A stretch of DNA of 64,000 nucleotides, from contig NZ_VJXX01000002.1 in NCBI RefSeq assembly GCF_009377195.2, positions 372,001 to 436,000 of the forward strand. The letters run 5' to 3'. This stretch comes from Arthrobacter bussei. GTDB taxonomy: Bacteria > Actinomycetota > Actinomycetes > Actinomycetales > Micrococcaceae. The notes beneath the pieces were generated by a model. The model saw nothing but the letters and a program-made list of their open reading frames with translations, ran no database searches and was not told where the DNA came from. Positions within the stretch are counted from its first letter, which is position 1; every line of letters starts with the position of its first letter. Positions 48,188-56,382 of this stretch are shown here, piece after piece. The position numbers were made by a program, and so were the translations under genes.

Positions 48188-48870
48188 GGGTCGTCATCGC
48201 CGGGGCCGGGAGCGTCGGCTCGTCCATCGCCCGGGAACTGCTCGGCAACAAGCACGAGATCCTCCTGATCGACGAGAAGCCCGAGGTGATCGGGCGGAGC
48301 GGGCTGAAGGGGGCCAAGTGGCTGATCGGCGACGCCTGCGAGCTCACCACCCTGAAGGACGCACGGCTGGACGAGGCCGATGTCGTCGTCTCCGCGACCG
48401 GCGACGACAAGGTGAACCTCGTGGTGTCACTGCTCGCCAAGAGCGAGTTCGGCGTGGGCCGGACCGTGGGCCGGGTCAACAACCCCAAGAACGACTGGAT
48501 GTTCGACGACTCGTGGGGCGTCGACGTGGCTGTCAACACGCCCCGCCTCATGACGGCGCTCGTGGAGGAGGCGGTGGAGATCGGCGACCTCGTGCGCCTG
48601 CTGACCCTGCAGACCGGCATGTCCTCGATCGTCGAGTTCACGGTCCCCCAGGACTCGCCGCTGGTCGGCGGGACGATCGGCAGCATCAGCCTGCCTGCGG
48701 AGTGCGCGGTCGTGGCCGTCCTGCGCGATGACTCCCCCATCACGCCGAGTCCTGACGACGTCGTCGAGGGCGGCGACGAGATGTTCTTCCTCGCGGCGAT
48801 CGCGGCGGAGGACGAACTCAGGGTCGCGCTCTCCGCACGGAGCGACGGCGACCCGGAGGAGGAGCGCTAG
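48184..48870 (+). CDS. trkA: RCK-type potassium regulatory protein TrkA/CeoC
   Basis: 228 aa, second RCK protein of the pair (CeoC, Rv2692-like). The N-terminal nucleotide site RVVIAGAGSVGSSIARELL, LIDEKPEVI and the DEADVVVSATGDDKVNLVV stretch are typical. The TrkA-C domain is at about 140-215. ATG 48184 overlaps the previous stop (ATGA), so the two are made together and probably form a heteromeric ring. Its end overlaps the stop of the convergent DUF3159 gene by 4 bp. Confidence 0.93.
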   Translation: MRVVIAGAGSVGSSIARELLGNKHEILLIDEKPEVIGRSGLKGAKWLIGDACELTTLKDARLDEADVVVSATGDDKVNLVVSLLAKSEFGVGRTVGRVNNPKNDWMFDDSWGVDVAVNTPRLMTALVEEAVEIGDLVRLLTLQTGMSSIVEFTVPQDSPLVGGTIGSISLPAECAVVAVLRDDSPITPSPDDVVEGGDEMFFLAAIAAEDELRVALSARSDGDPEEER

Positions 48871-49700
48871 CTGCGCCCGGGCCCGGCCGGGTCCGGCGCG
48901 GGTCCCTGACCGGAGGCGTCCGCCGCAGCAGGCGTGGCGGCCGCAGGACGTGACACGACCCACGCGAGCCACAGGCCGAGGGCGTACAGCGGAAGCCCCA
49001 TGGCCACGCGCGTCGAGCCGAGGGCGGCGACGTTCTCGACGAGGTAGAGGGGTACCTGCACCGCGAGGCGCAGGGCGAGGACCGAGACGATGATCCACGT
49101 CGCGAGGGAGTAGGCGCGGACGCGCTGCGGATCCTTCCGCCACTCGATGCCCTCGTTGCGGATGAATCCGAAGAGGAGCCCGGCGAAGGGCCAGCGGAAC
49201 AGCACGGAGGCGGCCATCGCGACGATGTAGGCGCCGTTGATGAAGAACCCCGGGAGGAAGAAGTCCTCGGCGTTCCCCGTCCTCAGCGCCACGAAGGCGC
49301 AGAATGCGACACCGACCAGGCCGGCGAGGGCCTGCGTGACGGGCTTCCTCGACACCAGGCGGATCACGGTGAAGACCGCGGCGACAGCGAGGGCCGCGAC
49401 GAGGGACACCATGAGATCCCGCGCGAACGTGAAGACGAGCGTGAACACGAGCCCGGGCGCGATGCTCTCGGCGAGTCCCTGCACCCCGCCGATCGACGAG
49501 AGGACGTCGATCTGCCCGTCGTCGCTGCGACGCACGCCCGACGTCGCGGCGTACTGCGTCGCCAGGTCCGCCGCCGTGGGGCCCACCGCGCGCTGATCCG
49601 CCGCAGGCGCCGCAGCTGCGGCGCCCTCCGGACGCTGCTGCGGGAGCTGCTCCGAATGCTGCTCGGGACCGTGCTCCGGGGACTGCTCCGGGGTGCTCAT
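48867..49700 (-). CDS. DUF3159 family membrane protein
   Basis: 277 aa. An N-terminal Gln/Glu/Pro-rich arm (about 1-60) is followed by five or more helices (PGLVFTLVFTFARDLMVSLVAALAVAAVFTVIRLV, LAGLVGVAFCAFVAL, YIVAMAASVLF, ATWIIVSVLALRLAVQV) with signatures such as FFLPGFFINGAYIVAMAASVLFRWPFAGLLFGF. Homologous to Rv2693c. It is placed between the RCK pair and an OB-fold gene in many actinobacteria. Function unknown; it may act with the potassium system. A five-codon frame (ATG AGT GTC CAC GCA TGA) directly before its ATG may couple translation. Confidence 0.88.
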   Translation of the reverse strand: MSTPEQSPEHGPEQHSEQLPQQRPEGAAAAAPAADQRAVGPTAADLATQYAATSGVRRSDDGQIDVLSSIGGVQGLAESIAPGLVFTLVFTFARDLMVSLVAALAVAAVFTVIRLVSRKPVTQALAGLVGVAFCAFVALRTGNAEDFFLPGFFINGAYIVAMAASVLFRWPFAGLLFGFIRNEGIEWRKDPQRVRAYSLATWIIVSVLALRLAVQVPLYLVENVAALGSTRVAMGLPLYALGLWLAWVVSRPAAATPAAADASGQGPAPDPAGPGRS

Positions 49701-49723
49701 GCGTGGACACTCATTCGTACTCC

Positions 49724-50128
49724 TCAGTACTCCTCTGGACGCCCGAAGATCTCGTAGCGGGGGTTGTAGACCGTGGGCGTGCCGGCGACGCGGCTCAGCA
49801 TGCCCTCGAACCGCAGCGTGACGCCTGCCTCGACGCCCGGCACGCGGCGCCGGCCCATCCACACGATGAGCACCGACTCGTGGGCGCCGTCCCACTCGAT
49901 GCGGGCGAGCGCCCGGAACGACGGCGACGCCGTCACGGGAGCGATCGTGATCCGCTCGATCACCCCGTGCGCCTTGATCCTTCCCCGCGTCGGCAGGGCG
50001 GACGTGGACGGCGCCGGGGAGGCCGCCACGGAGCCTGGGCGATGGGCGTGGTGGAGCGTGCCGTGCGCCGACCGATGCTCGGGCCCGGGGGGATCGGCGG
50101 GCCCGGGCAGGGCGGTCGTGGCGGGCAC
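49724..50128 (-). CDS. OB-fold nucleic-acid-binding-like protein (Rv2694c-type)
   Basis: 134 aa. The C-terminal half (GRIKAHGVIERITIAPVTASPSFRALARIEWDG, VLIVWMGRRRVPGVEAGVTLRFEGMLSR, TVYNPRYEIFGR) looks like an OB-fold. The N-terminal 45 residues are low complexity and may not be conserved. GTG 50128 is used; it lacks a clear ribosome site, so a later start is possible. It sits 5 bp after the DUF3710 stop. Members of the family are annotated as OB-fold proteins with unknown role. Confidence 0.75.
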   Translation of the reverse strand: MPATTALPGPADPPGPEHRSAHGTLHHAHRPGSVAASPAPSTSALPTRGRIKAHGVIERITIAPVTASPSFRALARIEWDGAHESVLIVWMGRRRVPGVEAGVTLRFEGMLSRVAGTPTVYNPRYEIFGRPEEY

Positions 50129-50133
50129 CGGAG

Positions 50134-51060
50134 CTAGCGGGTCTCGGTGATCTCGGGGCCGCGCTCGAGCGGATTGAGGTCCGGCCGGCGGGACTCGGGA
50201 GCGGGAGCCGGTGCTGCGGCGGCGTCCTTCGGCAGCTTGAGCTGCAGCAGTTCGCGTGGCGGCAGCGGATGGTCACCGCGCACCACGACCACGTCGCGGA
50301 ACAGGCTCTCGATCGGGGCGGCCGCATTCTGCTCCAGCGCGGCCGGCCCGCCGAAGACACCCCGCAGGAACCAGCGCGGTCCGTTGATGCCCGCGAAGCG
50401 CGCCACGCGGTAGCCGGCCTGGCCGTCGGGCAGCTGCGCGGGCAGCTTGGCCAGCAGTTCCGTGCCCAGCCGTCCCGGGCGCTCCTCGACCGTTCCACCC
50501 TGGGACCCGACCGAGACGCCGATCTGCTCGCGGATCTCGTCCCAGAGACCCTCGGTCTTCGGCGCCGCGAAGGCCTGCAGCTGCAGGGTGGAACCACCGA
50601 GGTCCAGGGTCACGGCGATGACGCGCTTGCTGCGTTCCTCGACCTCGAGGCGCAGCTGCAGTCCTTCGGCGGCCTTGATCCTCAGGGCGCCGAGATCGAT
50701 GTAGCCGCTGTCGGTGTTCTGCTCGGAGACGTCGAACGGCCCGAGAACCGTCCGATCGTAGTCCGCGCTGGAGACGTGCCCGGCGGGGACGGCAGACGCG
50801 GTGGGAGCGGCAGGCGCTGCGGCATCACCGGCCACGCCCTCGCCCCCTGCCGGCAGATCGTCCGTCGCACTGTCCGGCGCACCCTCCGTCGGATCCTCGT
50901 CCGAGGAGGGGAGTCCCGCCGCGTCGTCGGACCCGGCAGCGGCAGCGGTCGTCGCCGGGGCGCTGTCCTCCGGCGTCGCCTGTACGGCGTCGCTCGTCGT
51001 CTCCGCCGCTTCGCCGGTCGCGTCGTCCTGCTTCTTCTTCCTGAGGCGCCCAAAAGCCAT
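50134..51060 (-). CDS. DUF3710 family protein
   Basis: 308 aa. A basic start (MAFGRLRKKK) is followed by an acidic disordered arm to about residue 95, then the DUF3710 domain (GPFDVSEQNTDSGYIDLGALRI, GLQLRLEVEERSKRVIAVTLDLGGSTLQLQAFAAPK, GGTVEERPGRLGTELLAKLPAQ, RVARFAGINGPRWFLRGVFGG, RDVVVVRGDHPLPPRELLQLKLP). Homologous to Rv2696c. Not characterised; always close to dut in actinobacteria. ATG 51060 is the natural start. Confidence 0.9.
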   Translation of the reverse strand: MAFGRLRKKKQDDATGEAAETTSDAVQATPEDSAPATTAAAAGSDDAAGLPSSDEDPTEGAPDSATDDLPAGGEGVAGDAAAPAAPTASAVPAGHVSSADYDRTVLGPFDVSEQNTDSGYIDLGALRIKAAEGLQLRLEVEERSKRVIAVTLDLGGSTLQLQAFAAPKTEGLWDEIREQIGVSVGSQGGTVEERPGRLGTELLAKLPAQLPDGQAGYRVARFAGINGPRWFLRGVFGGPAALEQNAAAPIESLFRDVVVVRGDHPLPPRELLQLKLPKDAAAAPAPAPESRRPDLNPLERGPEITETR

Positions 51061-51086
51061 GCCGGGTCCCTTTCCTGATGCCGTGG

Positions 51087-51112
51087 TCTGTATGTCGAAT
51101 CTGTATGTCGAA
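51087..51112. repeat. Two tandem copies of a 13-bp unit upstream of the DUF3710 gene
   Basis: TCTGTATGTCGAA at 51087-51099 and 51100-51112, perfect copies in the dut-DUF3710 spacer, about 27-52 bp before the DUF3710 ATG, so within or near its promoter. Confidence 0.9.
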
Positions 51113-51190
51113 GGAGTCTGTCTGTGACTGTAGGTCGTGATCGCTGCTGCCGTGGGTCTCCGCACGGATCCGGGGGCGGGCTCCGCCCGG

Positions 51191-51685
51191 TCAGCCGCCC
51201 GCGGGAAGGACGGCGGGTTGCGCGTCGATGGTGCCGAAGCCGCCCGTCGAGCCGAATCCACCGGTCCCACGCGCGCTGCCCGGAAGCTCGTCCACGATCT
51301 CGAACACCGCCCGCTCCACGCGCTGGATGACCAGCTGCGCGATTCGGTCGCCGCGGGAGAGGTGCACGGACTCGGTGCGGTCGGTGTTGAGCAGGCAGAC
51401 CTTGATCTCGCCACGGTAGCCCGCGTCGATGGTTCCCGGCGCGTTGACGATCGTCAGGCCGTGGCGGACGGCGAGCCCCGACCGGGGGTGCACCAGGCCT
51501 GCATAGCCGTCCGGGAGTGCGATCGCCACGCCCGTCGGGACGAGCACGCGCTCGCCCGGGGCGACGACGACGTCGACTGCGGTCCTGAGGTCCGCTCCGG
51601 CATCCCCCTCGGTGGCGTACGACGGGGGCTCGAGGCCGTCGTCGAGCAACCGGATGCGGACCGGAAGGCCCTGCTGCGTACTCAT
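51191..51685 (-). CDS. dut: Deoxyuridine 5'-triphosphate nucleotidohydrolase
   Basis: 164 aa trimeric dUTPase that removes dUTP and provides dUMP for thymidylate. Motifs: motif 1 [14 protein letters not shown], motif 2 [13 protein letters not shown], motif 3 [17 protein letters not shown], motif 4 [13 protein letters not shown] and motif 5 in the flexible tail ([13 protein letters not shown]). The tail continues 12 residues further, longer than usual. ATG 51685. Conserved position next to DUF3710 and DUF3093. Confidence 0.97.
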   Translation of the reverse strand: MSTQQGLPVRIRLLDDGLEPPSYATEGDAGADLRTAVDVVVAPGERVLVPTGVAIALPDGYAGLVHPRSGLAVRHGLTIVNAPGTIDAGYRGEIKVCLLNTDRTESVHLSRGDRIAQLVIQRVERAVFEIVDELPGSARGTGGFGSTGGFGTIDAQPAVLPAGG

Positions 51686-51928
51686 CGATGCACCCCTTGA
51701 TGTACTTGATGACCCTGTGGTGACGTGCCGGTCGACGAGGACGCGGCCGGCACGGAGGTGAGGATGCGTGCACGGCTCCGTCGAGCACCTCCCCCGGTGA
51801 CCAGCACCCCACTGTAGCGCCTTTGCCGGAGCCCCACCTGACAGTCTTCGGCACGGCCCCGGAGTCCGGCCGAACGCCTTTCCGGCCGTCGGGATGAGGT
51901 CGCCGCCCAGAAGTGGAATGCTGGTGTC

Positions 51929-52405
51929 ATGTCGAGCGAGCCAGGGGAAGCACCCCGCAATACACCAGATCAGGCAGTCCTGTACGAGGAGCGGCTCTGG
52001 CCGTCGCCGTGGATCTGGCTGATCGCGGCGGGATTCTCGTCGGCCACGATCGTCATGTTCGCGCCGATCTCGATGGAGGTCGGGTTCGGGGCGGCCGCCG
52101 TCGTCGCCGCGATCGTCTTCACCCTGCTGTTCACGTCCACCCCGCGCATCACCGTCACTCCCACCACACTGACGGTGGGGCGGGCCACGATCGAACGCCG
52201 GTACCTCGGGACCGCGGAATGGTTCACGGGCGACGACGCCACGTACCAGCGCGGCCGCGGCCTGAACGGGCTCGCCTATCTGTGCATCCGCGGGTGGATC
52301 TCACCGGTGGTCAGGGTGGAGGTCCTCGATCCGGACGACCGGACGCCCTACTGGCTCGCCTCCTCGCGCACGCCGGAGCGCCTCGTGGCCGCGCTCGAGG
52401 GCTGA
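51929..52405 (+). CDS. DUF3093 family membrane protein
   Basis: 158 aa. Two membrane helices ([20 protein letters not shown] and [20 protein letters not shown]) come first, then a short beta-rich cytoplasmic domain ([63 protein letters not shown]). Homologous to Rv2698. Role unknown. It faces DUF4193 with the stops 14 bp apart. Confidence 0.9.
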   Translation: MSSEPGEAPRNTPDQAVLYEERLWPSPWIWLIAAGFSSATIVMFAPISMEVGFGAAAVVAAIVFTLLFTSTPRITVTPTTLTVGRATIERRYLGTAEWFTGDDATYQRGRGLNGLAYLCIRGWISPVVRVEVLDPDDRTPYWLASSRTPERLVAALEG

Positions 52406-52419
52406 CACCGCGTTCCCGG

Positions 52420-52743
52420 TCAGCCCTCGCAGTCCACGCAGTACAGCCGGCCTCCGCGGTCGACGGCGATCTGCGACCGGTGGCGCACCAGGAAACACGA
52501 GGCACAGGTGAACTCGTCGGCCTGGGCCGCGAGGATCTGGACCGAGATCTCCTCGCTCGAGAGATCCGCACCCGGCAGGTCGAACGCATCAGCGGCCGCC
52601 AGCTCGTCCTCGTCGATCAGCACATCACCCACTCCTCGCCGGTCTCCCGTGCGACCCACGAGCAGCTGAGCTGCAGCACCCACGGCCCCGGTCCCGCCGT
52701 CGTTCGCCGTCGTCGTGCGCGGCGTGTCGTCATCCATCGGCAT
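52420..52743 (-). CDS. DUF4193 family zinc-ribbon protein
   Basis: 107 aa. The C-terminal core (ELAAADAFDLPGADLSSEEISVQILAAQADEFTCASCFLVRHRSQIAVDRGGRLYCVDCEG) has two Cys pairs (CASC, CVDC) of a probable zinc ribbon. The N-terminal third is a Gly/Thr/Ala-rich sequence that differs from the usual family start (MATDYDAPR...) as I remember it. ATG 52743 is used, with GGGAG upstream; ATG 52737 is an alternative. Homologous to Rv2699c; unknown function. Confidence 0.85.
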   Translation of the reverse strand: MPMDDDTPRTTTANDGGTGAVGAAAQLLVGRTGDRRGVGDVLIDEDELAAADAFDLPGADLSSEEISVQILAAQADEFTCASCFLVRHRSQIAVDRGGRLYCVDCEG

Positions 52744-52932
52744 ACCTGTTCTCCCACGCTCCATCGGTCGGGTCCTTCCCCAGCGGTGTCCCCTCGGCAG
52801 CCACAACGCCGGGACCCCCGGATTTGTGCCCGCTCGTGGACGTGTGCCCCGCCACGCCTCACCGCGTAGTAGGAAAGGCCGCCATTCAGTGGCAAAGTTT
52901 CACCTAGTGATTATTCTCGGCTGGAGGAATTG

Positions 52933-54285
52933 ATGCAGGAGTTACGCCTGGTGGGTGTCCATGAGGATGGCGGACATCTGCTCCTGAGCGGTGAGACGGG
53001 TACGTCCTTCAGACTGCCCATCGATGACGCACTGCGCACTGCGAGCACGGGCGCGTCGGAGGAGACGGCCACGCCGGCCTCCACCCCTCCGCAGGACCTC
53101 CGGCAGCCCCCACGCCAGAAGGCGGCCAAGGCGCCCGTGCATCTCACGCCCCGTGACATCCAGGCACGGATCCGTGCCGGGGCGACGGCGGAGCAGGTCG
53201 TCGCCGAGTCCGATCTCGACCTGGCGCACGTCCGACGCTACGAAGGCCCCGTGCGTGCCGAGCGGGACTACGTCGCCTACCTCGCCCAGCGCGTGGAGGT
53301 GGCCTCGCCCCTGCCCAGCCACGACGGCTACCGCTCCGCCTTCGGCGACGCTCCCGCGCTGCTCGGCGACATGGTGTCCTACCGCGTCCAGAGCTACGGA
53401 ATCGATCCGGGCTCTCTCGAGTGGGATTCCTGGCGCCTGCAGGACGGGTCCTGGCACGTCGAGGCCTCCTTCGACCTGCCCGAGGACTTCGCGGTCGATC
53501 TCGGCGAGCAACCCCCGGCGCACTGGACGTACAACCCCACGCGGAAGACCGTGGCGAACGGCAACCGGTGGGCGCAGGTGCTCAGTGAGCTCGAGCCGCT
53601 CGACGGTCCCCTGCCCTCGCGGCGGCTGAGCGCCGTCGCCGACCGCGTGTTCGACTTCGAGGCGGAGAAGGAGGAGGAGGCACCAGAGGCGACCGAGACG
53701 GACCAGGACGGGCTGCTCGACGTGCTGCGCTCGCGACGGGGCCAGCGTCTCGGGGCGGACGAGGACGGTGACGACGCCCTCGCCGAACTCCTCACCCGCG
53801 GCAGCATCCCCGCGGCCCACCCGCGCGACGGTGAGGCGCCCGACGGTCCCGTCGACGATCCGTCCGGGGACACCGCGCAGGAACGCGACACCCTCATCCC
53901 CGGTCTGGCACTCGCGCCGAGGGCCGGAGGGGACCTCCCGGACGAGTCCGACGACGCCACGGCGTACCACGAGGACGGGACGCCGCGCCTCTACGACGGG
54001 GTCAGCACCGAGACACGCGAGATCAGCATCTTCGCGCAGCCCTCGCGCCGGCTGCAGCCGCCCGCTCCCCCGAAGCCCCCGTCCGACGACGCCTCGGCCC
54101 GCCCCGCGCGGAGCGCCCGGGACGCAGCCCGGACGTCGGGTCAGCAGGCGGGTCGGGAGGCCGAGAGGAGCAGCCAGAAGGACGCAACGGACGGTACCGA
54201 GCCCGTACCCGAGCGGAAGGCCAAGCCGAAGCGGTCGAGTGTCCCGAGCTGGGATGACATCGTGTTCGGCCGCAAGGGCGACTAG
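52933..54285 (+). CDS. sepH: Septation protein SepH
   Basis: 450 aa. SepH stimulates FtsZ assembly at the start of cell division in actinobacteria. An N-terminal DUF3071 domain (MQELRLVGVHEDGGHLLLSGETGTSFRLPIDDALR) contains a helix-turn-helix-like part (LTPRDIQARIRAGATAEQVVAESDLDLAHVRRYEGPV). A long acidic, proline-rich arm follows, ending in the conserved tip PSWDDIVFGRKGD, which in this family contacts FtsZ or FtsZ-linked proteins. ATG 52933 is preceded by GGAGG. It lies opposite DUF4193. Confidence 0.95.
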   Translation: MQELRLVGVHEDGGHLLLSGETGTSFRLPIDDALRTASTGASEETATPASTPPQDLRQPPRQKAAKAPVHLTPRDIQARIRAGATAEQVVAESDLDLAHVRRYEGPVRAERDYVAYLAQRVEVASPLPSHDGYRSAFGDAPALLGDMVSYRVQSYGIDPGSLEWDSWRLQDGSWHVEASFDLPEDFAVDLGEQPPAHWTYNPTRKTVANGNRWAQVLSELEPLDGPLPSRRLSAVADRVFDFEAEKEEEAPEATETDQDGLLDVLRSRRGQRLGADEDGDDALAELLTRGSIPAAHPRDGEAPDGPVDDPSGDTAQERDTLIPGLALAPRAGGDLPDESDDATAYHEDGTPRLYDGVSTETREISIFAQPSRRLQPPAPPKPPSDDASARPARSARDAARTSGQQAGREAERSSQKDATDGTEPVPERKAKPKRSSVPSWDDIVFGRKGD

Positions 54286-54299
54286 GACCAGCCCGGACA

Positions 54300-54327
54300 C
54301 CGCCCGTCCGGCACGCATGACGGGCGG
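54300..54327. terminator. Hairpin between sepH and tdk
   Basis: Perfect 9-bp arms CCGCCCGTC (54300-54308) and GACGGGCGG (54319-54327) in the 74-bp gap between two converging stops; it can serve both strands. Confidence 0.6.
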
Positions 54328-54359
54328 ATCCGCCCGGCCCAGCCCTGCACGGCGTCGGG

Positions 54360-55181
54360 TCAGGCCTGCACCGATTCCTGGCCGGAGAGCGTCCGGGCCT
54401 CGCCCGCATCCGGTTCCGTCGTCGGGCCCTGCTCGAACGGCAGGGGCACCTGGTTGACGTACAGCGAGGGCGACGTGCGCGAGGTCTGCTGCCGCATGTG
54501 GTGCCTCCGGCACAGCGTCTCGTAGCCGACGGTCGCTCCACGGGGCGCAGGTCCCGTCGTGTCCGCCGGTCCGGCGGACGCGTCCTCCCACCCACCGGAT
54601 GCCTGCCCGGCCGCGTCGGTGGGCTGCGGGCCTGGACCGGCGTCGTCGGGCTGGTCCACGTCCCCCACCACCATCTGGTCCCCCTCGACCACCATGACGC
54701 CGTCGATGGTGCGGGCGTTGTGCGTGGCCCGCTTCCCGCACCAGCACAGGGCCTCGACCTGCAGGACCTGCACGCGGTCCGCCAGCTCGATGAGCCGCTG
54801 CGACCCCGGGAACAGGCGGGTCCGGAAGTCCGAGGTGATGCCGAAGCCGAAGACGTCGATGCCCATCTCGTCGACGACGCGCGCGAGCTGATCGATCTGC
54901 TCCGTGGAGTAGAACTGCGCCTCGTCGCAGATCACGTAGTCGATCCGCGCTCCCATGGTCTGGCGCGCGGTCAGGTCCGTCCAGAAGTCCGTGTCCGAAA
55001 AGACCTCGACGGCGGGTACCTGCAGGCCGAGCCGGCTCGAGATCATCGACTCCCCCGCACGGTCGTGGGAGCTGAACAGCACCCCGCGTCGGCCGCGGGC
55101 CTTGTGGTTGTGGTCCATCTGCAGTGCGAGGGTCGATTTCCCGCAGTCCATGGTGCCCGAGAAGAACAGCAGCTCAGCCAT
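54360..55181 (-). CDS. tdk: Thymidine kinase (type II) with a low-complexity insert
   Basis: 273 aa, larger than the usual 190-220. Salvage kinase making dTMP from thymidine. Walker A is GTMDCGKST (9-17), followed by the DEAQFYST switch region and LCWCGKRATHNAR with zinc cysteines, then the tail LCRRHHMRQQ with further ligands. Between the VGD strand and VGYETLC a Pro/Gly/Ala/Asp-rich insert of about 35 residues (DDAGPGPQPTDAAGQASGGW onward) breaks the zinc domain, and the last 30 residues are also extra. The core is intact, so it may still work. It overlaps the phosphodiesterase-like gene by 8 bp. Confidence 0.92.
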   Translation of the reverse strand: MAELLFFSGTMDCGKSTLALQMDHNHKARGRRGVLFSSHDRAGESMISSRLGLQVPAVEVFSDTDFWTDLTARQTMGARIDYVICDEAQFYSTEQIDQLARVVDEMGIDVFGFGITSDFRTRLFPGSQRLIELADRVQVLQVEALCWCGKRATHNARTIDGVMVVEGDQMVVGDVDQPDDAGPGPQPTDAAGQASGGWEDASAGPADTTGPAPRGATVGYETLCRRHHMRQQTSRTSPSLYVNQVPLPFEQGPTTEPDAGEARTLSGQESVQA

Positions 55182-56376
55182 GCTCCGTGCCCGTCCTCCG
55201 CCCGCGGCGCCGGCCGCCCGCCGGTGTCGCAAGGGTCAGGAGCGGGATCTCGCGCTCCGCCCTGGTGAGCGAACCGTGCTGGCCCACCATCTCGAACGCC
55301 GCGGGCTGCGACCGCCGCCCGTCCACGAGGGCGATCCCCTCCCTTGCGAGCACGAGCAGGTCCCCGATCCTCGGCAGGACGACGTCGCTCACCTCGCCGA
55401 AGTACCCGTGCGCCACCGCTTCCTGGCGGGTCAGGATCCAGGCCCGGTTGCCGAACGCCTCCTGCCAGCGCTCCGCGAGGAGCTCGCGCTCCGCGGCGCC
55501 GAGGGCCGGCTCGAGGTACAGGTGCAGCATCCGGGCCTCACCGCCCGTGTGGGCGACGCCGTCGAGCAGGTCCGGGCGCTCGGAGTAGTCGATCCGCTGC
55601 GAGCGCACCACATCCACCATCCCGTGGTCGGCGGTCAGCAGCAGCAGCGTGTCCGACGGGACGCGGCGTGCGAGCAGCTTCAGGGCGGCGTCGAGGTCCT
55701 CGAGCGCGGTGATCCACTGCGGCGAGTCGATCCCGTACCGGTGGCCGGCCTTGTCGAGGTCGTTGACGTAGAAGTAGACGAGCACCCGTGGAGCGGCGGC
55801 GAGCTCCGTCGCGGCTGCATCGATGCGCGCGTGGATCGTGTTCGCTCCCACGAAACGCCCCCCGCGCAGCGCGGCGCGCGTCATGGGCGAGTCGGCGAAG
55901 CGGGGCTGGCTCACGGTCACCATCGGGAGGTGCTCGGCGACGCGCTCGAAGACGGTGCGGTGGGGTTGCCAGGCCAGCGGATCGACTGCGGGGTCCCACC
56001 GGCCCAGCATGTTCACCACCCTGCCCTGGTCGGGGTCCAGGACGTCGTAGCCGACCATGCCGTGCTGCCCCGGGGCGAGGCCCGTCCCGAGGCCGGCGAG
56101 GGAGGCTGCGGTGGTCGAGGGGAACGCGGAGGACAGGGTCCTCGCGGTCCCGAGGCCCTCGCGGAGGAACGGGGCGTGCGCGGCATACCTGCGCAGCAGC
56201 GTCATCCCGAGTCCGTCGACCATGACCACCGCGATCCGGCGTGCGGCGGGCAGGGCGAGGGCGTTGGTGAAGCCGTCGACGCCGAGCGCGGCGGCCGCAC
56301 TCGTCATCACCTCGGAGACGGTGGACACGCCGTAGGCGGGCGGGGCCGGGAGTGGCTCCCTGTGCTGTCGGGGCAT
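55174..56376 (-). CDS. Alkaline phosphatase superfamily protein (nucleotide pyrophosphatase/phosphodiesterase-like)
   Basis: 400 aa. Metal-dependent esterase fold. Metal-binding and catalytic parts are VVMVDGLGMTLL (Asp), SSAFPSTTAASLAGLGTG with the likely nucleophile Thr, YVNDLDKAGHRYG (Asp, His) and LLTADHGMVDV (Asp-His). No signal peptide or membrane helix, so it acts in the cytoplasm or leaves by an unknown route. Substrate unknown; NPP-like enzymes hydrolyse nucleotides or phosphodiesters. It lies between DUF5998 and tdk on the minus strand in what is likely one operon. Confidence 0.88.
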   Translation of the reverse strand: MPRQHREPLPAPPAYGVSTVSEVMTSAAAALGVDGFTNALALPAARRIAVVMVDGLGMTLLRRYAAHAPFLREGLGTARTLSSAFPSTTAASLAGLGTGLAPGQHGMVGYDVLDPDQGRVVNMLGRWDPAVDPLAWQPHRTVFERVAEHLPMVTVSQPRFADSPMTRAALRGGRFVGANTIHARIDAAATELAAAPRVLVYFYVNDLDKAGHRYGIDSPQWITALEDLDAALKLLARRVPSDTLLLLTADHGMVDVVRSQRIDYSERPDLLDGVAHTGGEARMLHLYLEPALGAAERELLAERWQEAFGNRAWILTRQEAVAHGYFGEVSDVVLPRIGDLLVLAREGIALVDGRRSQPAAFEMVGQHGSLTRAEREIPLLTLATPAGGRRRGRRTGTEHG

Positions 56377-56382
56377 GGGCCG

